Shown here: piece by piece, positions 9,082 through 18,905 of the stretch | Numbering within the stretch: the first letter of the stretch is position 1 | Layout: every line of letters starts with the position of its first letter | Assembly: GCA_964601275.1 (NCBI GenBank) | Contig: CAZRMV010000002.1 | Coordinates: forward strand, 124,001-188,000 | DNA: 64,000 bases | Direction: 5' to 3' | From: JAOZPE01 sp964601275 | GTDB taxonomy: Bacteria > Krumholzibacteriota > Krumholzibacteriia > JAJRXK01 | Translations under genes and position numbers: made by a program | Notes under the pieces: model-generated | What the model saw: the letters and a program-made list of their open reading frames with translations, nothing else | Database searches by the model: none | Told to the model about the DNA's origin: nothing

Positions 9082-9369
9082 ATGCCCAAGGTGAGCTTTC
9101 TTCCCGACGGGGTCACCCTCGAGCTTCCCTCCGGTACTTCGTTGCAGGCGGCGGCGGACCGGGCGCAGGTCGGCCTGCCCTTCGGCTGCCGGGCCGGAAC
9201 CTGCGGCACCTGCGTCATCCGGGTGGTTCGTGGGGCCGATTCCCTCGAATCCACCGGATTCGTGGAGGCCGACACCCTGTCCTCCATCGGTTGCACCGAT
9301 CCCCGGGGTCGGCTCGCCTGCCAGCTCTTCCTCGGCAGTGGGGATCTGGAGATCGGTTACGAGGACTGA
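9082..9369 (+). CDS. 2Fe-2S ferredoxin (plant/adrenodoxin-like fold)
   Basis: A 95-residue stand-alone electron carrier. The cluster ligands are visible as Cys36-x4-Cys41-x2-Cys44 in GCRAGTCGTC and Cys80 in RLACQL, the spacing of the [2Fe-2S] ferredoxin family. The ATG at 9082 is preferred over the adjacent TTG 9079; AGGCGG lies about 9 bases upstream. No reductase or oxygenase partner is adjacent, so its redox partner is unknown. Confidence 0.92.
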   Translation: MPKVSFLPDGVTLELPSGTSLQAAADRAQVGLPFGCRAGTCGTCVIRVVRGADSLESTGFVEADTLSSIGCTDPRGRLACQLFLGSGDLEIGYED

Positions 9370-9406
9370 GCGGCGTAACCCCGCAGCCGGAAAGAAGCGG
9401 GAGAGC

Positions 9407-9437
9407 GCGCCCTGCAGGGAGGCGTTCTTGAGGGCGC
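9407..9437 (+). other. Hairpin downstream of the ferredoxin
   Basis: GCGCCCT at 9407-9413 and AGGGCGC at 9431-9437 can pair across a 17-base loop. A second small hairpin, GAAGAT/ATCTTC, lies at 9488-9504. Neither is followed by a T-run, so intrinsic termination is doubtful. Confidence 0.25.
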
Positions 9438-9528
9438 AACCCCATGTCCAGGAGGTGGCGGAGGTGGGTTGGCGACGGTGGGGCGCTGAAGATCCTCGAT
9501 CTTCCGGCGTGCTCCGGGACTTTCCTGG

Positions 9529-9558
9529 TTGTCCTCTCTGGCTCTGGGAACTTATAAC
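9529..9558 (+). promoter_or_regulatory. Candidate promoter for the tamA-tamB operon
   Basis: TTGTCC at 9529-9534, an 18-base spacer, then TATAAC at 9553-9558 (five of six consensus bases). It lies about 75 bases before the proposed GTG start of tamA. Confidence 0.5.
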
Positions 9559-9632
9559 CACACAAGGACTTGGAATCTTCGGGGTCCGCCGGTGGAGGGC
9601 GGAGACCCGCACCCGGCATCCCGGGGGGCGTC

Positions 9633-11684
9633 GTGCGGAATCGATCGGCCATTCTCCTGTTCACGGTCGGGTTGTCCTGGGCCGTGATGGCGGTCCTGGG
9701 CGCAGTTCCCTGCGCCCACGCGGTGGACGAACTCGATTACGGCCTCGAACAACGGCGGGTCGCCTCGATCCGGGTGGAAGGAGCGGTGGGTTTCGACGCC
9801 GATCGGATCAAGTCGTTGCTCACCTTCGACGAGCCCCACTGGTATCATCCCCTCCGGTCGCCCCGGTACACCCAGGATCTCCTGCGCCTGGGGGTGGACG
9901 CCATCCGGGCCTTCTATCGCCGGCAGGGCTTCCACCAGGTCCAGGTGGAGGGCGTGGTCGAAGAGCGCGATTCCGATCGGGGTGACCGGATCGTGCTGCG
10001 CATCGTGGAGGGGCCGCGCACCCTCGTCGGCACGGTGCGCTTCGCGGGAAACTCTCCCCTGTCCAGCACGGAACTGCAGGGACTCCTCGTCCATCCACCG
10101 GGTTCGCCCGCCCCCTTCCGCCAGGCCCAGTACGGACGCGATGTCTACGCGCTCCGCGCCGCCCATCTCGCGCGGGGCTATCTCGAATGCCGCATCCTGC
10201 TGGACCTCGAGAAGAAGGAAGGCGAGCAGGACCTGGTCTTCACCATCCAGACCGGCCCGCAATACCGGGTGCAGGACATCCGGCTCAGCGGAAACTCGAG
10301 GGTCAAGGAACACCTGATCCGCCGGGAGCTGAGGATCTCCGAGGGAGACATCTTCGATCTGGACCAGATCGTCCGCTCCGAAGCGGACCTGCTCGAGACC
10401 GGGTGGTTCCGTGATGTCGGCTTCACTCCAGCCGATCTGGATACCGTCGAGGGAACCTGCAATCTCGATCTCCACGTCGTCGAGAGACCCAGCAGCTACT
10501 ACGAGATCGGCGTGGGCGCGGGCGACCGCGATCAGGTGCGGATCTCCACCGCCTGGGGCGACCGCAACGTCTTCGGGACCGGAAAGGGACTGTCGGCGCG
10601 AGTCCGGCTGCTCTGGGGCTTCGACGACATCCTCGATGTCGAGCGACGGCTCGTCTTCGACCACCGGGAGGAAGTGAACTATACCCACCGGCGATTCCTG
10701 GGCAGCCGTTACGTTCTCCGCATCAGCGGATTCTTCGATCGGGAAAGCCGAGGCTCGGCCGGGATCGCCATCGAACGCCTGGGCTTGCTGGCCTCGACCA
10801 CCCTGTGGCGCTTGCGCGAGAGGAATCTCCAGGTGGAACTGGGGCACGAGCTGATCCGGAAGGTCCTGCTGAAGCAGGTCAAGGATCTGACCCTGGCCGA
10901 CAATGCCCCGGCCCCCGAGGCGACCGGGCACTCCACCACCAACTCGCTTCTCTTCCTGTGGACGCGGGACACCCGCGACAACATCTTCACTCCCCACCAG
11001 GGAAGCATGCGCCAACTGCTCTGGCAGACCGCCGGGGGTCCCGTGCTTTCGGGAGACAATTCCTTCAACAAGCTGGTGGCGACCTGGTCGAAGTTCTTCG
11101 GCGCTCCCGACGGCAGCGTGTTCGCCTTGAGGGTGCAGGCGGGGTGGGCCCATCCGTGGTACAAGAGCGCCGATCTGGGATTCCTGGGGGTTCCCCTGGA
11201 AAACCGGTTCTTCGCCGGTGGACAGCGCAGCGTTCGGGGCTACCGCGAGAACAGTCTCGGTCCCCGCCTGACCGAACAGGACCAGGAGCTGGTCATCGAC
11301 GACCGGTTCCTGCTGAATCACCCCGCCGCGGGGGGAAACGCGTTGCTGGTGACCAATGCGGAACTGCGGCTTCCCATGCCCCTGCTCTCGCGCTGGGGCT
11401 TCGGTCTCATCCTCTTCGCCGACGGCGGGAACGTCTGGGAGGATTGGTCGAAGGTGAGCCTGCGGGGCTTTCGCCTGAGTTCCCAGCCGGACGGACCGGC
11501 GCCCACCGATGTCTTCGACTACCGGACCGGCGTGGGTTTCGGTTTCTTGTACAACACGCCGGTGGGGCCCATCCGGCTGGAATACGGTCTGCCTCTCAAA
11601 CGGGCGCGCCGGGTCTCCGAGAGCGGCGAGAGCGAGATCGACCCCCATCACATCTGGCATCTGAGCCTGGGATTCGCGTTCTGA
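9633..11684 (+). CDS. tamA: TamA/BamA-family outer-membrane assembly protein
   Basis: Omp85-superfamily protein that helps insert or export proteins at the outer membrane. From GTG 9633 it has 683 residues: a signal peptide ending near AHA-VDEL, about three POTRA-like repeats (roughly residues 40-270, with strands such as YRVQDIRLSGNSRVKEHLIRREL), and a 16-strand-type surface-antigen barrel from about 285 to the C-terminal Phe. The L6-type motif appears as FFAGGQRSVRGYREN. The start is a choice: the frame is open to TTG 9570, but GTG 9633 follows a G-rich run and gives a clean signal peptide. I call it TamA rather than BamA because the next gene is TamB-like and there are too few POTRA repeats for a usual BamA. 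Confidence 0.88.
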   Translation: MRNRSAILLFTVGLSWAVMAVLGAVPCAHAVDELDYGLEQRRVASIRVEGAVGFDADRIKSLLTFDEPHWYHPLRSPRYTQDLLRLGVDAIRAFYRRQGFHQVQVEGVVEERDSDRGDRIVLRIVEGPRTLVGTVRFAGNSPLSSTELQGLLVHPPGSPAPFRQAQYGRDVYALRAAHLARGYLECRILLDLEKKEGEQDLVFTIQTGPQYRVQDIRLSGNSRVKEHLIRRELRISEGDIFDLDQIVRSEADLLETGWFRDVGFTPADLDTVEGTCNLDLHVVERPSSYYEIGVGAGDRDQVRISTAWGDRNVFGTGKGLSARVRLLWGFDDILDVERRLVFDHREEVNYTHRRFLGSRYVLRISGFFDRESRGSAGIAIERLGLLASTTLWRLRERNLQVELGHELIRKVLLKQVKDLTLADNAPAPEATGHSTTNSLLFLWTRDTRDNIFTPHQGSMRQLLWQTAGGPVLSGDNSFNKLVATWSKFFGAPDGSVFALRVQAGWAHPWYKSADLGFLGVPLENRFFAGGQRSVRGYRENSLGPRLTEQDQELVIDDRFLLNHPAAGGNALLVTNAELRLPMPLLSRWGFGLILFADGGNVWEDWSKVSLRGFRLSSQPDGPAPTDVFDYRTGVGFGFLYNTPVGPIRLEYGLPLKRARRVSESGESEIDPHHIWHLSLGFAF

Positions 11685-11686
11685 TC

Positions 11687-14600
11687 ATGTGGGTGAAGAG
11701 GACACGCATCACGCTTCTGGTCGCCTTGCTGTTGGCGGTGGCGGTGTTGTCGTGGCTTGCCGCCAATCCGCAGATCTACGCCGGGCACCTGAGCCGCTTG
11801 CTGACCCGCAATCTCCTGCGGCAGAACGGGATCTCCTTCCGCTACCAGACCGCCGAGGGAAACGTCCTGGGGGAGATGCGGCTCCTGAATGTCAACCTGA
11901 GCTGGCAGGGACGTGAGGGGAGCTTCGCCTACCTGCAGGCCGACACCCTCGAGGTGTCCTACGATCTCACCGAGTTGCTCAGGGGAAAGATCCACGCCTA
12001 CCGCATGGCCCTGTTGAGCGCGCGGGGGACCTATCGCCAGGGCGCCGTCGAACTGCCGCCGTCGAAGCCGAGGTCGAGCGGCCGGACCCCTCCCGTCGCG
12101 GTGGAGGAAGCGGTCATCCGCAATCTCCAGTTGCGATGGATCCACCCCGACGGCCGCGAAGAGAAACTCGAGGAGATCAACTGGTGGGGCGGGGTGCGGC
12201 GGCAGGGAAGTACCTGGGTGGTGGACTCGCGATCCTTGAGCGGTCGTTGGCCCACCCGCAGGATCGCCGTCTCCCTGTTGCGCGGGCGCGTGGAAGTCCA
12301 GCAGGAGGGACTGCACTTCATCCGCCTGCGTGCTTCCACCGATTCCACCCAGGTGGAAGCGGACGGCTGGTTCCGGAAGAAGGGCGGCTTCGATGTGCAG
12401 GTGGACGCCCCCATGCTCCGGCTGGGGGAGATCCTGCGCATCCTGGGCAAGCCCAGCCCGATCTCCGCCGACCTGGCGGGGGAGGCACACCTGACGGGCC
12501 TCAAGCCGCTGGAGATCGAAGGGAGCGCGCAGGGTCAGGTCGCCGGCTATGCGTTCAGCGATGCACGACTGAAGATGCGCATCGAGGGTTCGCGACTGGT
12601 CTTTTCCCGGGTCGATGGAAAGATCTTCGGTGCGCCGGCCTGGCTGCGCGGTACGGTGGACACCAGGTCCAAGGAGATCACCCTCGCCGGGCGGGTCGAG
12701 CGTCTCGATCTGAGTCGACGGTGGGTGCCCGAGAATCCGCATTGGCCCGCGTCACGACTCTCCGGACGGGTCGAGCTCGAACTCGACCTGGATCCGCCGG
12801 TGAAGGTCGACCTGAAGGCGGCGGGGATCGAGGGAGAGGTGGCGGGGCTTCCCGTCGACTCCCTTCGGGTCCGGCTCAGCTTCCAGAAGGACCGCGGAGC
12901 CCGCTTCCAGGACATCCACGGACGGATCCACCAGACCTGGTTCGACGGATCGGGAACACTGGATTCGCTGGGCGTCCTCGATCTGCCCTTTACCGCGCTC
13001 GCCACGGATCTCTCCTCGTGGAAGGAGGCCTTCCGGCTTCCCTTCGATACCGCCCGGGGCCTGCGGGTGCAAGGGCGCTTCCGCGGGCCGGGTACCGAAC
13101 CGGCGCTCTTCGTGGAGGGCGTACTCGAGGAAGTCGACGGATTCCATCTCTCCGCGAAGAAGGTGCGGGGCCGCGTCCGGATGGACCAGTGGGATGACCT
13201 GGGGAAGATGAGGGGCTCGTTCAAGGCCCAGGGGCTTGCGTTGGACGATCGCGACCTGGGTCGCATGGAACTGGAATTCCGGAGGGCGGACGGAGTCACC
13301 CACGTGCCCCGGGCCGAGATCTCGCAGGGGGACACCGTCCTGACCTTGAGCGCAGAGGTGATCGAGGGACGCTCCTCGGCCCGGGTGCTGATCGACACCG
13401 CCGACTTCCGCCTGGGCTCGCAGACCTGGCGGCTCGTCGAGAGGTCCGAAGGCACCATCGGGAAGGGTTGGGCCCGCACCCGCGGGCTCCACCTGCGGTC
13501 GGAGTCGGGGGAGTGGACCCTCCGCGGCGGAGTGGACAGTCTGGGGGTCATCGATCTCGACATCGATCTCACCCGCGGAGATCTCTCACTGCTCGCCCAC
13601 CTGGGTCAGGGTCCGCCCGATCTCGGGGGCACCCTGCAGGGAAGCGTCAAGGTGTCCGGGACGGCTTCGAATCCGCACCTGCTGGTCGATGTGACCGGAG
13701 AGGATCTGTCCGGCTTCGGCCGGGCGCTCGATCGCGTGACCGCCCGGGTGGAAGTCAAGGGCCGTCAGGTCGAAGTGGGCGAACTGGACCTGCGGTGTCC
13801 CCAGGGCATTCTGCAGGCGCAAGGTCACATCGATCTCATGCGCGACGATGCGCTGCACCGGATCGCCCGCCGGTTGGACCGTTGGAAGGAGGTACTGGCC
13901 TCGGCCCGTCCCTCGTTGACCATCCACCTGGAGGATTTCAACTCCCGTTACTGGGCGGATCCATCCACCACCGAAGAGGACCTTGGCCGGGCGGCGGCGG
14001 ACCTGACGGTGAAGGGGAGCCTGCAGACTCCCCGGATCCAGGGAGAAATCGAGATCGACGACTACCTGGCCGGTGGCGGAACCATGACCATCCCCTCCCT
14101 GAGGGCGTGGATGGAGTCCGACGGGAGCTTTCTCCGGCTGAGCAGCGGCGTGCTCTCGGCTCCGGAGCCATGGCTCCATTTCAGCGCGGTCCTGCCCCTT
14201 CGTCTCTCGTTCATCTCGCCCTCGCAGTGGGTGGAAGAGGAAGGCGTCGAGGTCGAGCTCAGTTCACCGGGAGAGGTGGAACTGAAACCACTGGCGAACA
14301 TCGTTCCCCACCTGGCCGAGGTCTCCGGCCGCGCCGAAATCCTCTACCGGGCCCAGGGGCCGATGTCCCATCCCCGGCTCGAGGGATACCTGAAGGTTCG
14401 CGACGGCGTCGCCCAGCTCGAACAGTCGCTGGAGCGCGTCCGCGAGATCGACCTGGAGGCCACCCTGGACGGTTCGACGTGGACGATCGACCACCTGACG
14501 GGTCGCGAGGGAATGAAGGGAAAGCTGGAGGTCACCGGGGCGGTTGTGTTCAAGGGGCTTCTGCCCGACGACATCGACCTCGACATCCGGGCCGACCGCT

Positions 14601-15547
14601 TCCTGTTCGCTTCCTATCCGCACTTGCGGGCCTTGTTGCGCACGAAGGACTTCCACATGAGCCTGAAGCGGCCAGGTCTGGAACTCGCCCGCCGCCCCTA
14701 TTTCTCCGGAACGGTCGAAGTGATCAAGGCCCGCTATACCGGGGAGTTCGCCAGCGCGGGGGAGGAGGGAGGATTGGTCGCCACCACTGCCCCTTCCTGG
14801 CTGGCCGATATCCACCTGAAGGCCCGAAGGACGGTGCGGGTGCGCAACAACACCGCCGACCTCCTGCTCGAAGGCGATGTCGATCTGGTGCGGGATCTCG
14901 ATGGACTGCGTTTCACCGGGGTCGTCGAGATTCCCCAGGGGCGTGTGGTCATCTTCAACAACGACTTCGATATCGTGAGCGGAACCCTCGACTACAGCCG
15001 CGCCCGTGGGTTGGAACCGGCGGTGGAGATCGAAGCGAGGACCCGGGTTCCCGACGTTCGCTTCCGGGAAGCCGGGGGGCCCCAGCTCGAAGAGGTCCGC
15101 GTCTACCTGACCGGGACCTTCTCCAATCTGAAGACCCGGTTCGAGAGCGACAGCAGCTATGACGAAGAGACCATCGTCCGGCTGCTGGCCGGGTTCAGTG
15201 AGGAACCGGGAAAGGGGAGCCTCGCCGATACCGGGTTCAAGGCAGGACTCAACTACATCGAGCGCTCGATCGCCCGGGAGATCAAGGGCATCGATACCCT
15301 GGACATCGAGACCGAGTCGGCCTCGATCTCGGAGGCCTCGCGCACGAGGGTGGCGGTGGGAAAATACCTCTCAAGCGACCTGTACCTCCGTTATAGCCAG
15401 GGGCTTTCTATTTCCGAGCGGGAATTGTTCCTTGAGTACCAGATGACCCGGACGCTCCGGCTCTCGTCCGAGCTGGGCACCCGCTTGCGGAGCGGCGTGC
15501 CCACGACGACCTTCAACGTGGAACTCAAGTACCGGGTGGAGTACTGA
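11687..15547 (+). CDS. tamB: TamB/DUF490 family inner-to-outer membrane bridge protein
   Basis: A 1,286-residue protein starting 2 bases after tamA at ATG 11687. Residues 1-30 form an uncleaved N-terminal membrane anchor (ITLLVALLLAVAVLSWLA). The rest is a very long run of short amphipathic beta strands, as expected for the AsmA/TamB/VPS13-like hydrophobic groove that spans the periplasm. The C-terminal 350 residues match the conserved DUF490 part (KGLLPDDIDLDIRADRF, GRVVIFNNDFDIVSGTLDYSR, YDEETIVRLLAGF, ending in ELKYRVEY). Known TamB proteins work with TamA and are implicated in outer-membrane protein assembly and phospholipid transport. The stop overlaps the next ATG by one base. Confidence 0.93.
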   Translation: MWVKRTRITLLVALLLAVAVLSWLAANPQIYAGHLSRLLTRNLLRQNGISFRYQTAEGNVLGEMRLLNVNLSWQGREGSFAYLQADTLEVSYDLTELLRGKIHAYRMALLSARGTYRQGAVELPPSKPRSSGRTPPVAVEEAVIRNLQLRWIHPDGREEKLEEINWWGGVRRQGSTWVVDSRSLSGRWPTRRIAVSLLRGRVEVQQEGLHFIRLRASTDSTQVEADGWFRKKGGFDVQVDAPMLRLGEILRILGKPSPISADLAGEAHLTGLKPLEIEGSAQGQVAGYAFSDARLKMRIEGSRLVFSRVDGKIFGAPAWLRGTVDTRSKEITLAGRVERLDLSRRWVPENPHWPASRLSGRVELELDLDPPVKVDLKAAGIEGEVAGLPVDSLRVRLSFQKDRGARFQDIHGRIHQTWFDGSGTLDSLGVLDLPFTALATDLSSWKEAFRLPFDTARGLRVQGRFRGPGTEPALFVEGVLEEVDGFHLSAKKVRGRVRMDQWDDLGKMRGSFKAQGLALDDRDLGRMELEFRRADGVTHVPRAEISQGDTVLTLSAEVIEGRSSARVLIDTADFRLGSQTWRLVERSEGTIGKGWARTRGLHLRSESGEWTLRGGVDSLGVIDLDIDLTRGDLSLLAHLGQGPPDLGGTLQGSVKVSGTASNPHLLVDVTGEDLSGFGRALDRVTARVEVKGRQVEVGELDLRCPQGILQAQGHIDLMRDDALHRIARRLDRWKEVLASARPSLTIHLEDFNSRYWADPSTTEEDLGRAAADLTVKGSLQTPRIQGEIEIDDYLAGGGTMTIPSLRAWMESDGSFLRLSSGVLSAPEPWLHFSAVLPLRLSFISPSQWVEEEGVEVELSSPGEVELKPLANIVPHLAEVSGRAEILYRAQGPMSHPRLEGYLKVRDGVAQLEQSLERVREIDLEATLDGSTWTIDHLTGREGMKGKLEVTGAVVFKGLLPDDIDLDIRADRFLFASYPHLRALLRTKDFHMSLKRPGLELARRPYFSGTVEVIKARYTGEFASAGEEGGLVATTAPSWLADIHLKARRTVRVRNNTADLLLEGDVDLVRDLDGLRFTGVVEIPQGRVVIFNNDFDIVSGTLDYSRARGLEPAVEIEARTRVPDVRFREAGGPQLEEVRVYLTGTFSNLKTRFESDSSYDEETIVRLLAGFSEEPGKGSLADTGFKAGLNYIERSIAREIKGIDTLDIETESASISEASRTRVAVGKYLSSDLYLRYSQGLSISERELFLEYQMTRTLRLSSELGTRLRSGVPTTTFNVELKYRVEY

Positions 15548-18500
15548 TGAAGGCCGTTCTCACCATCCCCCGTTCGAACATGGGTATTTCGCCGTCAACG
15601 ACCCGGGTTCTCCACCGGCGGTTTCCGTCACGGGCTTGCCGTGAGCGCGCGGCGTGGCGCCGATGGCTTTACTGCGGACTGATTCTCCTTCTCGGCATGG
15701 CCGGTTCGCAGCAAGCCTTCGCCTTCGGGCGCAACAAGGTGCAGTACGACAACTTCCACTGGAAGGTCCTGAACGCCCCGCACTACGAGATCTTCTTCTA
15801 CGACGGGGAGGAGAACCTCGCCGCGCGCGCCGCGGTGATCGCCGAAGACGCCTACCTCCGTCTCAGTCGGACCCTCCAGCACGAGATCAAGAAGAAGATT
15901 CCCTTCATCCTCTACGCCTCGCCCAACGACTTCCAGCAGACCAATATCGCCGACGGGCTGATCGGCGAGGGAACCGGGGGATTCAGTGAACCCCTGCGCA
16001 ACCGGATGGTCCTTCCCTATCCAGGGGACAACGCCGCCTTCGTGCACGTGATCAACCACGAACTGGTCCACGTCTTCATGTTCGATGTGGCCTACAAGAG
16101 CATGGCAGAGGGCGCGGCCCGACGAGCGCTGTTTCCCATCGACCTGTGGTTCGCCGAGGGGGCGGCCGAATACTTCTCCACCGAGAACGGCATCGACAAG
16201 AACACGGACATGTGGATGCGCGATGCCACCATCTACGATTGGATCGTGCCCCTGGACCGGCTCTACGGCGGGTACCAGGTCTACCGCCAGGGGCAGTCGG
16301 CGATGTTCTATCTCGCCGAGACCTACGGGCGCCCGAAGACAGTCGAATTCTTCAAGGCGGTCGGGCGCGCCCGCAACGTGAACCGGGCGCTGCAGGCCAC
16401 CATCGGACTCGACACCCACGATTTCTCCGAGGCCTGGCAGCGATGGCTCCGGCGAACCTACTGGCCCGCCTATCCCGACCTGATCGAGGCGGACGAGATC
16501 GGTCGCCGGATGACCGATCACGCCAAGGGCCACTACTACTTCGCCCAGCAACCCACCTTGAGCCCCGACGGGAGCCGGATCGCCTTCTTCAGCGACCGCA
16601 AGGGATTCGTGAAGCTCTTCCTGATGGACGTGGCGGACGGCTCGATCCTGTCCACCATGGCCACCGGGTACCGGAACGACCGTTTCTTGAGTTTCCATTC
16701 CTACAACAGCGGGATGGGTTTCAGTCCCGACGGCCGGCGGCTCGCCGTCCTGGCCAAGAGTGGGGGAGACGAGGTTCTCTACGTGCTGCGGGTTCCCGAC
16801 GGGAAGATCCTCCAGGACATCAGGTTGCCGGTCGATATCGCCAGCAGTCCCAATTGGTCGCCTCGAGACGACCGGGTGGTCCTGGTGGGAAGCCAGGATG
16901 GAGCGACCGATCTCCTGCTGGTCGACCTCGAGTCCGAGGCGGTCCGCCGGATCACCGAGGACCTGGCCAGCGAGTCGAACCCCGCGTGGTTTCCCGATGG
17001 CCGCCGGATCGTCTACAGCGCGTATCCCAACACCGTCATCGACGTGGGTTTCCACCAGACTCCCGAGGGGAAGACCCAGATGACCGTGGTGGATTTTTCC
17101 CGCGAAGGCAACGTGACCCGGCAGAACGCGAGCCGGGACATCTACGTGCTCGACTTGGAGAGCGGCGAGATCGAGAAGATCATCGACACCTCCGGAGATG
17201 ACTCCAGCCCGATCCCCTTGAACGACGAGGATATCGTCTTCCTCAGCGACGCGAGCGGCATCTCGAATCTCTACCAGTACGATGGCGCCACCGGGCGCGC
17301 CCATCGCTTCACCAATGTCCTGACCGGGATCTTCCAGCCGAGTCTGAGCCGCGGGGAGGACCGCCTGGCGTTCACCGCCTTTTCCAACGCGGGTTACGAC
17401 ATCTTCGTCATGGAGAACTGCACCGCGGTGATGCGGGAGACCGAGTACGAGGACGAACCCGACGGGATGGAGGGGACGATGGAGTCGGTTCTCGCCAAGG
17501 AGCCGCCCGCCGCCGGGACCATGAGCTCCGGGTCGACCGGAGATCGGCCCGCGGCCGCCGAGGGCGGCGCCGGAAGCCTCGAGGGTTCGGCGGTCACCCT
17601 GGGCGATTTGCTGGGGTCCTCGGCGCCCGATTCCACCCTGTCCCAGGGCCTTGGAGAAGGAACCATCGCCGCCGCAGGCGATTCCCTCCTCGCCCGCCGC
17701 GGGGACTTCGCCTCGGTCCAGGTGGACTCCACCGGGACCATGGGGGAGGAAAGCGGAGGCAAGACCGTGGGGACGGTGGAGAAGTACAGGCCGCGGTTCA
17801 GCCTCGATCCGCTGGGAGGAGGCAGTGTCGGGGGAATCTACTACACCTCGGGACTGGGACTGGGCTTCGCCAACATCATCAGCGTGAGTGATCTGTTGGG
17901 GAACCACCGGATGCAATTCCTGGTGAACTTCTACGGTTCGCTCAAGGACAGCGATCTCGCGGCCAGTTACTATTACCTCAAGCGGCGGGTGAACCTGGGC
18001 TTCGGGATCTTCCACTACAAGAATTTCTTCAACAGCAACTTCACCACCCTGGGCGAGGTCTTCGACCGTTCCCGTCTCTTCACCGAGCGCAACTACGGCT
18101 TCTTCGCCATCGCCAGTCGCCCATTCTCCACCTTCGACCGCCTCGATTTCGAGGTCCAGGCCTTCGTGGCCGACCGGACCTTCTTCGAACTCGACCGCGC
18201 CTCGGGGTTCTACGTGGAGACCAGCCACACCAAGGCGCAATTGGTCCAGCCCAGCCTGTCCCTGGTGCACGACTCGGCGTTCTTCGGGCCGAACGGACCG
18301 TTGACGGGAAGCCGCTGGACCCTCAATGTCTCGCCGGCCATCCCGGTGGGGGGCAACAGTCTCGACCGTTTCACCGCCTTCGGAGACTATCGGAAGTACA
18401 TCCATCTCTACCGGGGCAATGCGATCGCCATGCGCTTCATGGGAGCCTTGAGCAACGGGAGCGATCCCAACGCCTTCGTCATCGGCGGGCCGTTCACCCT

Positions 18501-18897
18501 GAGAGGGTGGGATGTCTTCGACTTCGAGAAGGACGTGGAGGGGAACGATCCGGTGTTCTCGAAGCTGGTGGGCCGGAAGATGGTGCTCATGAATCTCGAA
18601 TACCGTTTTCCGGCCTTCGACGCGATCTTCTTCGGCTGGCCGGGACATTTCGGCATCGGCGGGATCGGCGGGGTGGCGTTCTTCGACGCGGGGAGCGCGT
18701 TCGGCGCCACCTTCAAGCCCTTCGGCAAGACCGCCAGCGGCAACTTCCGCCTGGAGGACCTGAACGCGGATTACGGGCTGGGTCTCCGGGTCAACTTCAT
18801 GGGGCTTCCCTTCAAGTTCGACTGGGCCTGGAAGACCAACCTCGCCCGCACCTACGGAAAGATGCAATTCACCTTCTCCATCGGCCCCGAGTTCTGA
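15547..18897 (+). CDS. Fusion of MA-like peptidase, WD40/TolB-type propeller and outer-membrane beta-barrel
   Basis: A 1,116-residue protein with a long-n-region signal peptide (hydrophobic core about residues 40-58, ending AFAFG). Residues about 75-310 resemble the peptidase MA-like fold: HELVH at 171-175 and WFAEGAAEYF with Glu204 form a complete gluzincin-type zinc set. Residues about 330-620 carry repeated PD40/TolB-like blades (LSPDGSRIAFFSDR, FSPDGRRLAVLAKS, WFPDGRRIVYSAY). A Gly/Ser-rich acidic linker covers about 625-755. From about 770 to the terminal Phe there is a surface-antigen-type barrel with a GGPFTLRGWD motif like the Omp85 L6 segment. Co-transcription with tamAB (one-base overlap) suggests a role at the outer membrane. 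The substrate is unknown. Confidence 0.85.
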   Translation: MKAVLTIPRSNMGISPSTTRVLHRRFPSRACRERAAWRRWLYCGLILLLGMAGSQQAFAFGRNKVQYDNFHWKVLNAPHYEIFFYDGEENLAARAAVIAEDAYLRLSRTLQHEIKKKIPFILYASPNDFQQTNIADGLIGEGTGGFSEPLRNRMVLPYPGDNAAFVHVINHELVHVFMFDVAYKSMAEGAARRALFPIDLWFAEGAAEYFSTENGIDKNTDMWMRDATIYDWIVPLDRLYGGYQVYRQGQSAMFYLAETYGRPKTVEFFKAVGRARNVNRALQATIGLDTHDFSEAWQRWLRRTYWPAYPDLIEADEIGRRMTDHAKGHYYFAQQPTLSPDGSRIAFFSDRKGFVKLFLMDVADGSILSTMATGYRNDRFLSFHSYNSGMGFSPDGRRLAVLAKSGGDEVLYVLRVPDGKILQDIRLPVDIASSPNWSPRDDRVVLVGSQDGATDLLLVDLESEAVRRITEDLASESNPAWFPDGRRIVYSAYPNTVIDVGFHQTPEGKTQMTVVDFSREGNVTRQNASRDIYVLDLESGEIEKIIDTSGDDSSPIPLNDEDIVFLSDASGISNLYQYDGATGRAHRFTNVLTGIFQPSLSRGEDRLAFTAFSNAGYDIFVMENCTAVMRETEYEDEPDGMEGTMESVLAKEPPAAGTMSSGSTGDRPAAAEGGAGSLEGSAVTLGDLLGSSAPDSTLSQGLGEGTIAAAGDSLLARRGDFASVQVDSTGTMGEESGGKTVGTVEKYRPRFSLDPLGGGSVGGIYYTSGLGLGFANIISVSDLLGNHRMQFLVNFYGSLKDSDLAASYYYLKRRVNLGFGIFHYKNFFNSNFTTLGEVFDRSRLFTERNYGFFAIASRPFSTFDRLDFEVQAFVADRTFFELDRASGFYVETSHTKAQLVQPSLSLVHDSAFFGPNGPLTGSRWTLNVSPAIPVGGNSLDRFTAFGDYRKYIHLYRGNAIAMRFMGALSNGSDPNAFVIGGPFTLRGWDVFDFEKDVEGNDPVFSKLVGRKMVLMNLEYRFPAFDAIFFGWPGHFGIGGIGGVAFFDAGSAFGATFKPFGKTASGNFRLEDLNADYGLGLRVNFMGLPFKFDWAWKTNLARTYGKMQFTFSIGPEF

Positions 18898-18905
18898 TTC
18901 CTTCC

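Noticed and set aside
9633..11684. Calling this gene bamA
   Set aside because: Only about three POTRA repeats are visible and a TamB gene follows directly, so TamA is the better fit. Five POTRA repeats would be expected for BamA.
10805..11686. Extension of tamB 294 codons upstream
   Set aside because: That part lies out of frame inside tamA and is Arg/Pro-rich. The membrane anchor and a 2-base gap place the true start at 11687.
15628..18867. Very long minus-strand open frame (1,079 codons) opposite the peptidase/propeller/barrel gene
   Set aside because: The plus strand has a signal peptide, a zinc motif and propeller repeats. The antisense product shows no conserved pattern and is a mirror of biased codon use.
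18507..18905. Extension of pcrA upstream into the barrel gene
   Set aside because: It is out of frame with the barrel coding sequence and not similar to helicases. LNPQQREAV begins right after ATG 18906.
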